Source of the DNA: Labilithrix sp.
GTDB taxonomy: Bacteria; Myxococcota_A; Polyangia; Polyangiales; Polyangiaceae
NCBI GenBank assembly: GCA_019637155.1
Contig: JAHBWE010000023.1
Coordinates: forward strand, 1-64,000
Direction of reading: 5' to 3'
Length of the DNA: 64,000 nucleotides
Both the position numbers and the translations under genes were made by a program. Numbering within the stretch: the first letter of the stretch is position 1; every line of letters begins with the position of its first letter. This document shows, one piece after another, positions 8,249 through 15,395 of the stretch. The notes under the pieces are model-generated. The model made no database searches, was not told the DNA's origin, and saw only the letters and a list, made by a program, of their open reading frames with translations.

Positions 8249-8838
8249 GGGTTCTCCGTGATGCTGAACGCGTAGTCGAGCGGCGGTCCGCTGGTGGTGA
8301 CGATGACGTAGTAGGTCTTGCCCGGTTCGACGGGATCGGTGCCCTCGCGGATCGTGAGGTTGCAGCTCCCTGCGTTGTCGCAGCAGCGCAACCCCCCGGT
8401 GATGTCGCAGAGACCGATCGTCGTGTCCGTCTGCCATCGGATCGCTCCGCCGAACGGAGGCGTGAGGGTCGTGACGTTCACGGCGACGCTCGTGAAAGCC
8501 TGCGCAGGGACGTACTTGTAGTAGTGGGCCGAGGTGGTGCCTGGCGGCAAGGAGCCGGCAACGTTCTGTCCGCTGGTGATCGTCTGGGCCTTCGCGGGCG
8601 AGTCGGGGCTCGTCGAGCCGGCGTCCGCGCCGGAGTCGCTTCCGGCGTCCGCTCCCGCCTCAACCACAGGTCCGGCGTCAACCCCAGGTCCGGCGTCGAC
8701 GATCGTGCCACTCTCGGCACTCGGGCCTGCGTCCTGAGAAACGCCCTCCGTCGAAGCCGACTCGTCGCCGCATGCGGCGAGTGCAGCAGTCCATGAGCCA
8801 CACACCAGGAGTGCGTACACGAGATGACGAGTGTTCAT
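8245..8838 (-). CDS. predicted lipoprotein with Asp-Ala-Gly-rich linker
   Basis: A 197-residue protein with a clear signal peptide and lipobox (ALAACG, +2 Gly). Residues about 25-80 are a low-complexity linker rich in DAG repeats, a common arrangement in myxobacterial surface lipoproteins. Residues 90-197 form a small beta-rich domain with six cysteines (LCDITGGLRCCDNAGSC). Its pattern (TTSAHYYKYVPAQ... GKTYYVIVTT) resembles bacterial pre-peptidase C-terminal type beta-sandwich modules. It has a good Shine-Dalgarno (GGAGAAGGAG) upstream, so it is not leaderless. First gene of a two-gene unit with the 702-residue lipoprotein. Confidence 0.78.
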   Translation of the reverse strand: MNTRHLVYALLVCGSWTAALAACGDESASTEGVSQDAGPSAESGTIVDAGPGVDAGPVVEAGADAGSDSGADAGSTSPDSPAKAQTITSGQNVAGSLPPGTTSAHYYKYVPAQAFTSVAVNVTTLTPPFGGAIRWQTDTTIGLCDITGGLRCCDNAGSCNLTIREGTDPVEPGKTYYVIVTTSGPPLDYAFSITENP

Positions 8839-9152
8839 TGGCCGCTCCTTCTCCAGTGCCCACGCGCTGCTTGATAGACAAGGCGGCGCGGGGCGACTCG
8901 GGCCGCTACCGGCCGTGTGCTAGATCGCTCGCGTGACGCTATGCGCGGAGCGCTGGGCTCGATATCCCCCGATCGGAGGGGGCCGGGCGCCGCCAAGCGG
9001 CCGACTCGGTCCCGAGAGCGCCGGTGCACCAGCGTCGTCTCGACCCGCCCCGCCTTCGGCGTCCACACCACTCGCCACACCAGTCCGGCCCGGCGCCACA
9101 CCACCTGCCCGACCATCCTGGCGTAACGCTCCGTTACGTCCAGAAACGCGAA

Positions 9153-9171
9153 AGGCCGCCATCGGCGGCCT
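9153..9171 (-). terminator. GC hairpin, likely second terminator behind tRNA region
   Basis: AGGCCGCC (9153-9160), a three-base loop and GGCGGCCT (9164-9171) form a perfect 8-bp stem. Read on the minus strand it is followed by TTTCGCGTTTC, a weak T-rich tail. It lies eight bases beyond the tRNA 3'-end copy, the spacing typical of a terminator just after a tRNA. Confidence 0.5.
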
Positions 9172-9178
9172 CGCTATT

Positions 9179-9195
9179 GAGCGGGAGAAGGGATT
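9179..9195 (-). repeat. 17-base copy of tRNA-Gly 3' end
   Basis: GAGCGGGAGAAGGGATT here is identical to 9325-9341, which covers the acceptor 3' strand and part of the T arm of tRNA-Gly plus two flanking bases. The copy is in direct orientation, 146 bases away. The remaining tRNA body is absent, so this is a fragment and not a second tRNA. It could be a footprint of integrase-mediated insertion at the tRNA or the remains of a tandem tRNA gene. Confidence 0.8.
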
Positions 9196-9280
9196 TGCTC
9201 TTCCCTGTACGAGTCCGCGAAGCCGGCCGAGTCTTCGAGGCCGAGCGAAGTGGACGAGTACACGGGAAGACAGAATCCCT
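9189..9280. repeat. 92-base imperfect inverted repeat
   Basis: The left arm runs AGGGATTTGCTCTTCCCTGT and onward; the right arm ends with ACACGGGAAGACAGAATCCC. The two arms pair over roughly 40 positions with a few mismatches and one-base bulges, closing near the middle (GAGTCTTCGAGG). The outermost bases of the left arm are part of the tRNA 3'-end copy. It could be a structured RNA processed with the tRNA transcript, a palindromic repeat element, or degenerated mobile DNA. Confidence 0.7.
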
Positions 9281-9292
9281 GAAAATGGCGAA

Positions 9293-9317
9293 GGGCCAGG
9301 ACCGAAGGTCCTGGCCC
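9293..9317 (-). terminator. terminator of tRNA-Gly
   Basis: GGGCCAGGACC (9293-9303), loop GAA, and GGTCCTGGCCC (9307-9317) make a perfect 11-bp stem nine bases beyond the tRNA 3' end. On the minus strand it is followed by CTTCGCCATTTTC, a modest T-tail. Confidence 0.75.
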
Positions 9318-9326
9318 AAGCAGAGA

Positions 9327-9397
9327 GCGGGAGAAGGGATTCGAACCCTCGACGTCCACCTTGGCAAGGTGGCACTCTACCACTGAGTTACTCCCGC
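9327..9397 (-). tRNA. tRNA-Gly(GCC)
   Basis: The minus strand folds as a complete 71-base cloverleaf. Acceptor GCGGGAG pairs with CTCCCGC, D stem ACTC/GAGT has loop AGTGGTA, and anticodon stem CCACC/GGTGG has loop TTGCCAA with anticodon GCC. The T arm is GAGGG-TTCGAAT-CCCTT. CCA is not encoded. It has its own sigma-70-like promoter and a strong terminator. Such tRNA 3' ends are common integration sites, and a 17-base copy of this 3' end lies 146 bases away. Confidence 0.97.
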
Positions 9398-9414
9398 AAC
9401 CGTGTGGTGCAGGC

Positions 9415-9443
9415 TTCATAGGCGAAGCGGATTGGCTCGTCAA
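9415..9443 (-). promoter_or_regulatory. sigma-70-like promoter of tRNA-Gly
   Basis: On the minus strand TTGACG (9443-9438) and TATGAA (9420-9415) are separated by exactly 17 bases. The predicted start is about 10 bases before the tRNA 5' end at 9397. It is the best classical -35/-10 pair I see in the window. Confidence 0.75.
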
Positions 9444-9458
9444 CACGCTCGTGATGGG

Positions 9459-10325
9459 TCACTTGCAGCGGCCGTGCGTGCCGGCTGTGTGGATGGTGGC
9501 GAGCTCCTGCGTCGTGAGGGCGCGGTCGTAGAGGGCGACCTCGTCGATGGAGCCGTTGAAGCGGTTTTGGCCGTTGGAGTCGGCGCCGATGCGGAGGGGG
9601 AGGGAGTTGTCGGGGAGGGTCACCGTCGTTGGGAGCGACGTGACCTCGGCGCCGTTCACGTAGAGGCGCGCGGTCGCGCCGTCGTAGGTGCCGGCGACGT
9701 GGACCCATGCGTTTGTCGGTAGGTTCGCGGGGCTCGAGGTGACCGTCTCGCCGAGGATGATGCGGAGCTTGTTCGCGTGCGTGTCGAGCAAGTAGCCGTT
9801 CGACGTGCCTGCGCCGATCTTGTCGATGATGCGGCCGCCGAGCTGCGTCGCTCGGATCCACGCCTCCATCGTGATCCGCGCCGGACGTAGGGGCGGCGCG
9901 TGCGGGACCTGGACGAAGCTCGTGCCTCCGAGCATGAACGCCTCGCCGACGTGTCCCGCATCGTACGTCACCGGCGTCGCGCCGCTCTGCGTGCCCGACG
10001 CGCCCGCGTGCGTGCTCACCCGATCCTGCATCGTCCCGTCGCCCGTCCACCACGCGATCATGCCGGGCGCCGCTGCAAGACACGGCGGGCCTGCGTCGGC
10101 GTCGGCGTCGGCGTCGGGCTCGGAGACGTCGACGTCGGGCGTGACGGACGCGTCGGCATCGGGATCGGCATCGGCATCGGAATCGATGGAGGCGTCTGTG
10201 CTCGCGTCGGGCGTAGGCGCGGTCGGAGGTCCCGCCTCCTCTGGAAGCTGGCCCGTCCCCGTCATGTCGAGGCCGCATGCGAGGAAGAGGCGCGCTGCGA
10301 GCGCCGCGAGCGCGAGGCGCCTCAT
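9459..10325 (-). CDS. LamG-domain lipoprotein
   Basis: A 288-residue predicted lipoprotein, start ATG 10325 overlapping the upstream thioesterase stop as ATGA. The signal ends with lipobox-like LFLACG. Residues about 25-80 are an acidic linker made of DA/DAD repeats, encoded by tandem GTCGGC-type hexamers. Residues 85-285 are a LamG/concanavalin A-like jellyroll, recognisable from MIAWWTGDGTMQDRV, the VGEAF turn, ITMEAWIRAT, WVHVAGTYDGATARLYVNG and IDEVALYDRALTTQEL. Such domains bind glycans or proteins outside the cell. It is the last gene of an overlapping three-gene operon with the MEMO and thioesterase genes, an odd pairing of cytoplasmic and surface functions. Confidence 0.88.
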   Translation of the reverse strand: MRRLALAALAARLFLACGLDMTGTGQLPEEAGPPTAPTPDASTDASIDSDADADPDADASVTPDVDVSEPDADADADAGPPCLAAAPGMIAWWTGDGTMQDRVSTHAGASGTQSGATPVTYDAGHVGEAFMLGGTSFVQVPHAPPLRPARITMEAWIRATQLGGRIIDKIGAGTSNGYLLDTHANKLRIILGETVTSSPANLPTNAWVHVAGTYDGATARLYVNGAEVTSLPTTVTLPDNSLPLRIGADSNGQNRFNGSIDEVALYDRALTTQELATIHTAGTHGRCK

Positions 10326-11218
10326 CGCAGCAGCATCGCGACGGTCGTGCTCGGCTTCGACGCGTCGCCGCCCGCTGGGACGAAGGCGCCGACGGCGGCG
10401 ACGCTCGGCGCTCCGTCCGTGAGGGCGAGGCGGAGCGTCGCGCGGTCGCCGGCGAAGAAGGGCTTGCGGTAGCGGAGCTCGATGGCGCGCGCGAGGAGGA
10501 GGTGCTCGGTCGGCTTCGTGCCCGGCGCGAGGCGCACGCGCGCTCGCTCGACGGCACGCGCCACCGCCGCCTCCTCGAAGAGGCGCGGGTACACGAGCGA
10601 GTTCACGTGCTGGTTCGAGTCCGTGTGCATCATCCCGAAGAGGTGCTCGTGCGCGGGCTCGAGCGCGTGGCTCGCGACGAGGGCGACGGCCTCGGCGTGC
10701 GGGTGCTCGTCTTCGGGGATGGCGGGTAGGCCGGCGAAATCGAGACGGGTCACCTTGCGTTCGGCCGGCGGGCCGAAGGGGCGCGTCATGACGTGCTCGG
10801 CGTAGAGGCGGCCGACGCGGCGGCGCGGGGCGTCGGGCGGGGGAGCGGGCGCGAGCGTGTGCGCGTTCGGGGCGTAGGCGTCGAGCCACATGTCGAGGAA
10901 GATGCGCTCGCCGTTCGTCTCGCGCGCGAGGCGCCACGTGCCTTCGACGTCGACCGGGACCTGCGCGCCGAAGGGGCCCTCGTCGCCGTCCTGCATCACG
11001 ACGCGGCTGAGGATGGGGAGGACGCCGCTGTCGCGGAACGCCTGGAGGCGCTCGTGCTCCGCGAGGCTGCGCCACACCGCGCCGAGGCCCGGCATGAGGG
11101 AAGGGAGGAGGACGCGGCCGTCCTGCGCGACGTCCTCGTAGCGGAGGTCGAGCTTCGCGCGGCCGGTGGACTCGTAGCCGCGCGCGGGAGGAATCGGTGG
11201 AATGGAGGATATCGTCAA
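10322..11218 (-). CDS. hotdog-fold acyl thioesterase-like protein
   Basis: A 298-residue protein assigned from a TTG start at 11218, which overlaps the MEMO stop as TTGA; there is no ATG near the N-terminus. The C-terminal half carries the best signal: TDSNQHVNSLVYPRLFEEAA matches the DxNxHVNN...Y motif of acyl-ACP/4HBT thioesterases. It is followed by IELRYRKPFFAGDRATLRLAL, a typical hotdog strand pair. The N-terminal half probably forms a second, degenerate hotdog. The substrate is probably an acyl-CoA or acyl-ACP. It is cytoplasmic with no signal peptide. The initiation codon is the least certain part. Confidence 0.68.
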   Translation of the reverse strand: MTISSIPPIPPARGYESTGRAKLDLRYEDVAQDGRVLLPSLMPGLGAVWRSLAEHERLQAFRDSGVLPILSRVVMQDGDEGPFGAQVPVDVEGTWRLARETNGERIFLDMWLDAYAPNAHTLAPAPPPDAPRRRVGRLYAEHVMTRPFGPPAERKVTRLDFAGLPAIPEDEHPHAEAVALVASHALEPAHEHLFGMMHTDSNQHVNSLVYPRLFEEAAVARAVERARVRLAPGTKPTEHLLLARAIELRYRKPFFAGDRATLRLALTDGAPSVAAVGAFVPAGGDASKPSTTVAMLLR

Positions 11219-12456
11219 AGGTAGAATCCGACCGCGGCGTGGCTGACGATCGAGCCTTCCTCCGGATCGATCGTCTGCTCGTAGTGCTTCACCTTCCCCT
11301 TCGCGCTCGGGTCGATGACGCGGAGGAGCGAGTACATCGGGCCGAGGCCGCAGACGCGGCGCGTGTCGAGATCGGCGGCGACGTGCTCCCAGAAGGCCTC
11401 CGCGTCGACGCGCTCGGCGCGGTCGAGGGAGTCGCGATCGGTGCCGTCGAGGAGGGTGCGCTCCTCGGCGTCGAGCGGTCGCGGGTCGCCGAAGCGCGGG
11501 CCGACGTGCGCGAGGTCCGCGCCCGCGATGACGACCGCGCCCTTGTCGTCGACGACCTTGCGGACGGCGTCGAGGAAGCGCGCGACGGGCTTCGACCGGG
11601 AAGGGGACTGGCCGCTGCCCTGCTGCTCGCCGAGGCCCGCGAGGATGGGAACGATGCGCGGAGGTCTGCGCTTCGGGTCGCGCGCGAGGACGTGGCGGAG
11701 GAAGACGGCCTGGAACTCGAGCGAGTGCTCGCGCTTGTGGTTGAACTGGTCGGCGTACGGATCGAAGTCGCTCGCGGCGGCGATGGAGTCGATCGCGTCG
11801 AGGTCGGCGTCGACCCGGCCGAGCGGGGTCGCGAAGGCCTTGCGGCAGAGCGCGAACGGCTCGCGCATCGGGGCGTGCGACGTGCCGAGGAGGATGAACG
11901 TGTCGGCGTCGGCGGGGAGCGCCTCGGCGAACGCGGCGTAGGCGGCGCCGTAGCAGGCTGCGCCGCGCCACGGATCGATGTGCGGCGCGACGAGGGCGAC
12001 GAGGCGGCCCTTCTCCTTCTTCGACGCGGGAGCGGCGGAGAGGCATTTCTGGTCGATGTAATCTGCAAGTTTATTTGGGTCGTCGTGGTAGGCGCCGCCG
12101 GCGTGGGAGGCGGGGCGCACGGCGGCGTCCGCGAACTCGCGCTCGATGCGGGCGCGCTCGCGCTTGTAGGGGGCGCCTTCGACGAAGAGGGCCTCCTCGA
12201 GCTCGCTCGCGAGCTGGACGACGAGGGAGACGGGCACCGTCTCGCCGGCCTCCTTCGAGAGGTCGCGCGCGATTTGCTCGCACGTCGCGTGGCCGGTGAA
12301 GCGGGCGACGATCGGGACCACGTCGATGGGGAGCACGACGTGGTTGTGCGCGACGCCTTGCGTGTCGCGCAGCATCAGCGCCCGGCCGAGGCGCCGGTCC
12401 TGGATCATGACGGTCTCGATCGGACGAAGTCGAGGACGCGAAGAAGCCGAAGCCAC
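11215..12456 (-). CDS. MEMO family protein (AmmeMemoRadiSam protein B type)
   Basis: A 413-residue protein starting at GTG 12456. Residues about 130-413 are the MEMO domain: VAPHIDPWRGAACYGAAYA, LLGTSHA, EHSLEFQAVFLRHV and VIAGADLAHVGPRFG contain the conserved His and acidic residues that bind metal in this family. Residues 1-100 are an N-terminal extension with PqqD-like character (RFTGHATCEQIARDLSKEAG). In many prokaryotes MEMO is fused to or neighbours AMMECR1 and a radical SAM protein; neither is next to it here. It heads an operon with the thioesterase and LamG lipoprotein. A -10-like TACACT lies 11 bases upstream and no ribosome binding site is seen. Confidence 0.87.
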   Translation of the reverse strand: MASASSRPRLRPIETVMIQDRRLGRALMLRDTQGVAHNHVVLPIDVVPIVARFTGHATCEQIARDLSKEAGETVPVSLVVQLASELEEALFVEGAPYKRERARIEREFADAAVRPASHAGGAYHDDPNKLADYIDQKCLSAAPASKKEKGRLVALVAPHIDPWRGAACYGAAYAAFAEALPADADTFILLGTSHAPMREPFALCRKAFATPLGRVDADLDAIDSIAAASDFDPYADQFNHKREHSLEFQAVFLRHVLARDPKRRPPRIVPILAGLGEQQGSGQSPSRSKPVARFLDAVRKVVDDKGAVVIAGADLAHVGPRFGDPRPLDAEERTLLDGTDRDSLDRAERVDAEAFWEHVAADLDTRRVCGLGPMYSLLRVIDPSAKGKVKHYEQTIDPEEGSIVSHAAVGFYL

Positions 12457-12466
12457 GAGGTCTCGC

Positions 12467-12473
12467 TAGTGTA
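12467..12473. promoter_or_regulatory. symmetric divergent -10 core, MEMO / YkgJ
   Basis: Within CTAGTGTAG the plus strand reads TAGTGT (12467-12472), 11 bases before ATG 12484. The minus strand reads TACACT (12473-12468), 11 bases before GTG 12456. The two hexamers share five bases. Both genes lack a Shine-Dalgarno, so both mRNAs are predicted to be leaderless or nearly so. Confidence 0.55.
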
Positions 12474-12483
12474 GGGGAGCTGG

Positions 12484-12957
12484 ATGCCGCGAGGAAAGGG
12501 ACAGCCTGACAGCTCAGCCGCGTATCGCGCCGAGTTGCGTGCGCTCTACAAGGAAGTGGACGGCCTGCTCGAGGGCTGGACATGCGACACGAGCACGGAT
12601 TGCTGCCGCTTCGGCGTGACGGGGCGGGAGCCGTACCCGACCGCGATCGAGCTCGCGGAGCTCGATCACGCGGTGCGGGCGCGCGGGGGCTTGCCGAAGC
12701 GGCGCACGTTGCCGCTCGCGGAGGAGCGTCGCTGCCCGCTCCTCGACGACGCGGGGCGATGCCTCGTCTATGCCGCGCGGCCGTTCGGCTGCCGCACCTT
12801 CTTCTGCGATCGCGCGGAGGGGCCGGCCGGCGAGCGGGCCGTGCCGCGTGACGCGATCCAGCGCATCAGCCGTGCGATCGCGGCGCTCTCGACGCGCTTC
12901 GCCCCCGCCGATCCCGGTCCGCGCCCGCTCTCGCGAGCCGTGGCGCGCGGAAAGTGA
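12484..12957 (+). CDS. YkgJ-like cysteine cluster protein
   Basis: A 157-residue cytoplasmic protein of the YkgJ/Fe-S-type cysteine cluster family. The metal-binding signature is visible as TCDTSTDCCRFG, then CPLLDDAGRCLVYAARPFGC and RTFFCDRA: a first Cys group followed by C-x8-C...RP..C...C. Members probably bind zinc or an iron-sulfur cluster, and the biochemical role is unknown. It is divergent from the MEMO gene and expected to be leaderless from the shared -10 core. The C-terminal 30 residues are Pro/Arg-rich. Confidence 0.85.
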   Translation: MPRGKGQPDSSAAYRAELRALYKEVDGLLEGWTCDTSTDCCRFGVTGREPYPTAIELAELDHAVRARGGLPKRRTLPLAEERRCPLLDDAGRCLVYAARPFGCRTFFCDRAEGPAGERAVPRDAIQRISRAIAALSTRFAPADPGPRPLSRAVARGK

Positions 12958-12994
12958 GGAGCGCGCGGCCGCGGGGGCGAGCGCGTGGCTCGCT

Positions 12995-13060
12995 GGGGCG
13001 GCGCGTTGGACGTGTGGGCGGGGGCTTGTGGGGCGGTGCGTCGGACGTGTGGGCGGGGGC
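12995..13060. repeat. tandem 35-base G-rich repeat, two copies
   Basis: Positions 12995-13025 and 13030-13060 match over 31 bases with two differences (core GGACGTGTGGGCGGGGGC). The repeat is very G-rich on the plus strand, so quadruplex formation is possible. It lies in the 161-base gap upstream of the first sulfatase-like gene. Confidence 0.8.
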
Positions 13061-13106
13061 GGGGCCGATTTCGCGGCGAATTCTGGAAGCGGGGGCGGGG
13101 AGGGAT

Positions 13107-13112
13107 GATAAT
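13107..13112 (+). promoter_or_regulatory. -10-like element of sulfatase-like gene
   Basis: GATAAT, five of six matches to TATAAT, ends six bases before GTG 13119. This spacing predicts a leaderless transcript for the two-gene unit that follows. GAGGGATG just upstream could act as a ribosome binding site if transcription starts earlier. Confidence 0.45.
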
Positions 13113-13118
13113 TCGCGG

Positions 13119-15395
13119 GTGATCAGGCGGGGCGCGAGGCGGTTCGTGCGTCTGGTCACGGCCGGTTTGGTGTCGCCGCCTGTTGCGGGGGCGGCGTATC
13201 TCGTGGGGATCGCGGCGTGGGCGGGGACGCGGACGGGGAGCGTCGACAGCGACATCGGGGACCTTCGACGCGCGGACGCGGTCGCGGTGTTCATGCAGCG
13301 TCGATTTCCGGCGGAGCTCACGCGCATGAAGGTCGGGGTCATCGCGATGGCGCTCGCGCTCGGGCTCGTCCTCGGGCTCGCTGCCGAGGTGCTGCTGCGC
13401 GCTCGCCATCCGCGTCGCCGGCTCCTCCGTCGCTCCGCCGCCGGCGCGCTCGTCGAGGGCGTGCTCCTCGTCGCGGCGCTCCATGCCTTTCTCGTGCTCT
13501 GGGCGATGGCCGACACGCCTCAGCTCTACGCCGCGGAGTGGTACGCGCAGGGCGGGTGGCGCCGCGTCGTGCAGCTCTTCGCGACCGACTGGCTCCGCCC
13601 GCGCGGCGTGGTGCTCGCGTTCGTGCTCGGCTGCATCGCCTACGTGCGCCCGACACGCATCGCGTACCTCGCGCGTCGCGCGTCGCTCCTCGCGCGCCGC
13701 CCTCTCCGCGGTGTGCTCCTCCGCATCGCCGTCGCGCCCGCGGTCGCCCTCGCGATCGCGAACGACGCGCCCGCCGCCGAGGCGAAAGAGAGAGAGGGAA
13801 GGTGGGCGAGCGACGCGCCCGCCGCTGAGGCGGTCGCGACCAAGGTGAGTGAATCGTTGGCGGTGGTGGTGCGGGCGCGCTTGGGGGGGGCCGCGAAGGG
13901 GGAGGTCGGCGCGGGGGGAGCTGCATCGCGGATGAATGTGCTTGTTCTTGCCGCGGATTCGCTGCGTGCGGACCGGGTCGAGGCTCGGGTGGCGCCGAAC
14001 CTCGTCGCGCTCGCGGAGAAGGGGACGCGGTTCGAGCGGGCGTATATCTCGTTGCCGCGGACGTTTCCTTCTTGGGTGTCGATGCTGACCGGGCGGGCGG
14101 GGCATCATCATGGGATTCGCTCCATGTTTCCTACGTGGGAAGAGCGCGCGAAGGACCTCGATGCCGCGCCGGCGCGGTTCGCGAAGGCCGGGTATTCGAC
14201 CGCGGTCGTGAGCGACTATGCCGGGGACATCTTCGGGCGCGTCGAGCTCGGGTTCGAGACGGTGGACGCGCCGGTCTTCGATTTTCGGCAGCTCATTCGG
14301 CAAAAGGTGCTCGAGCGCGAGATACCACTCTTGCCGGTGCTTCATTCGCATACCGGGCGGCGGCTCTTTCCCGTCATGCGAGAGCTCGCCGCGGGCGCGG
14401 ACCCGCGGCTCCTCGCCGACGACGTCGTGGCGGCGCTGCGCGCGCGCGCGCGGCGGAAGGAGCCATTCTTCGTTACGGCGTTCTTCTCGGCGCCGCATTT
14501 CCCCTATGCGGCGCCGGCTCCTTATTATTCCAAGTTCACGGAGAAGGGATATCGGGGGCGGTTCAAGTACCATAAGCCGGTCGGGCTCAATCGCGGGTCC
14601 GAGGCGCCGCCGGACGCCGACGACATTCGCCAGATCCGCGGCCTCTACGACGGCACCGTCGCCGCGGTCGATGACGCGATCGGGCGCGTGCTGCGCGCGC
14701 TCGAGGAGATGGGGCTCGCGGAGAAGACGATCCTCGTCGTCACCGCCGACCACGGCGAGCTGCTCTACGACAACGGCCACGGGCAGGGGCACGGCGACCA
14801 CCTCTTCGGCGACGAGGCGCTCCACGTCCCGCTCATCGTCGTCGATCCGCGCGTGAAGACCGGGCGGCGGGAGACCAGGATCGTGCGCGACGTCGACCTC
14901 GCGCCGTCGCTGTACGAGCTCGCGGGGGTCGAGCCGCCGAGCGACCTCGACGGCCGCTCGTTCGCGCCCGCGCTGCGCGGCGAGCCGATCGCGCCGAAGC
15001 TCGCGTACGCGGAGTCCGAGCTCTGGTTCACCGAGGACGTCCCGTCGCTCCCCGCCGAGCTGCGCATGCCGTATCCGGGAATCATGGCGCTCACGGAGAT
15101 CGACGCGCGACACAACTCCGAGATCGTGCTGCGGAGAGAGATGCAGCCCGCCACGCTGATGGCGCGCCATCGCATGGTGCGCGACGAGCGCTGGAAGCTC
15201 GTCTACGTCCCGACCCGCCTCGGCGTGAAGTGGATGCTCTTCGACACCGACAACGACAAGGCCGAGATCCACGACGTCGCCGCCGCGCACCCGAACGAGG
15301 TCGCGCGCCTCCAGGCCGACCTCTGGGCGTGGATGCTCGAGGACCCGCAGATGGAACGGCGGAACGGCTTCCTCGTCCCGAAGGCGAGCCCATGA
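13119..15395 (+). CDS. membrane-anchored sulfatase/phosphatase superfamily protein
   Basis: A 758-residue protein. Residues 1-275 carry about four to five membrane segments (for example LVSPPVAGAAYLVGIAA, MALALGLVLGLAAEVLL, VLLVAALHAFLVLWAM, VVLAFVLGCIAYV). Residues 280-758 form an alkaline phosphatase-superfamily catalytic domain: NVLVLAADSLRADR supplies the first metal Asp, VVTADHGELL the second Asp/His, and GHGDHLFGDEALHVPLIVVD the later His. The usual formylglycine motif (C/S-x-P-x-R) is replaced by RTFPSWVSMLTGR, with Thr or Ser as candidate nucleophile. The architecture resembles lipoteichoic-acid synthase or phosphoethanolamine transferase types as much as sulfatases. GTG 13119 was chosen because coding character starts there. 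It overlaps the next gene by four bases. Confidence 0.85.
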   Translation: MIRRGARRFVRLVTAGLVSPPVAGAAYLVGIAAWAGTRTGSVDSDIGDLRRADAVAVFMQRRFPAELTRMKVGVIAMALALGLVLGLAAEVLLRARHPRRRLLRRSAAGALVEGVLLVAALHAFLVLWAMADTPQLYAAEWYAQGGWRRVVQLFATDWLRPRGVVLAFVLGCIAYVRPTRIAYLARRASLLARRPLRGVLLRIAVAPAVALAIANDAPAAEAKEREGRWASDAPAAEAVATKVSESLAVVVRARLGGAAKGEVGAGGAASRMNVLVLAADSLRADRVEARVAPNLVALAEKGTRFERAYISLPRTFPSWVSMLTGRAGHHHGIRSMFPTWEERAKDLDAAPARFAKAGYSTAVVSDYAGDIFGRVELGFETVDAPVFDFRQLIRQKVLEREIPLLPVLHSHTGRRLFPVMRELAAGADPRLLADDVVAALRARARRKEPFFVTAFFSAPHFPYAAPAPYYSKFTEKGYRGRFKYHKPVGLNRGSEAPPDADDIRQIRGLYDGTVAAVDDAIGRVLRALEEMGLAEKTILVVTADHGELLYDNGHGQGHGDHLFGDEALHVPLIVVDPRVKTGRRETRIVRDVDLAPSLYELAGVEPPSDLDGRSFAPALRGEPIAPKLAYAESELWFTEDVPSLPAELRMPYPGIMALTEIDARHNSEIVLRREMQPATLMARHRMVRDERWKLVYVPTRLGVKWMLFDTDNDKAEIHDVAAAHPNEVARLQADLWAWMLEDPQMERRNGFLVPKASP

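Larger units (their letters stand above)
8839..9326. other. noncoding block between lipoprotein gene and tRNA-Gly
   Basis: No protein gene is supported here; open frames crossing it also cross the tRNA and are artefacts. It holds two GC hairpins (9153-9171 and 9293-9317), a 92-base imperfect inverted repeat (9189-9280) and a 17-base copy of the tRNA 3' end (9179-9195). A small palindrome GTAACG-CTC-CGTTAC lies near 9123-9137. The rest (8860-9120) shows nothing that I can name. Confidence 0.6.

Noticed and set aside
9181..9292. Second tRNA gene upstream of the tRNA-Gly terminator
   Set aside because: Only the acceptor 3' strand and a few T-arm bases match; no D or anticodon arm can be folded and no 5' GCGGGAG is present.
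8933..9421. 162-codon open frame across the tRNA region
   Set aside because: It reads through the tRNA, terminator and inverted repeat, which are the real features there.
10098..10195. Tandem hexamers resembling a CRISPR or minisatellite
   Set aside because: They encode the Asp-Ala linker of the LamG lipoprotein and have no spacer structure. No CRISPR array is seen anywhere in the window.
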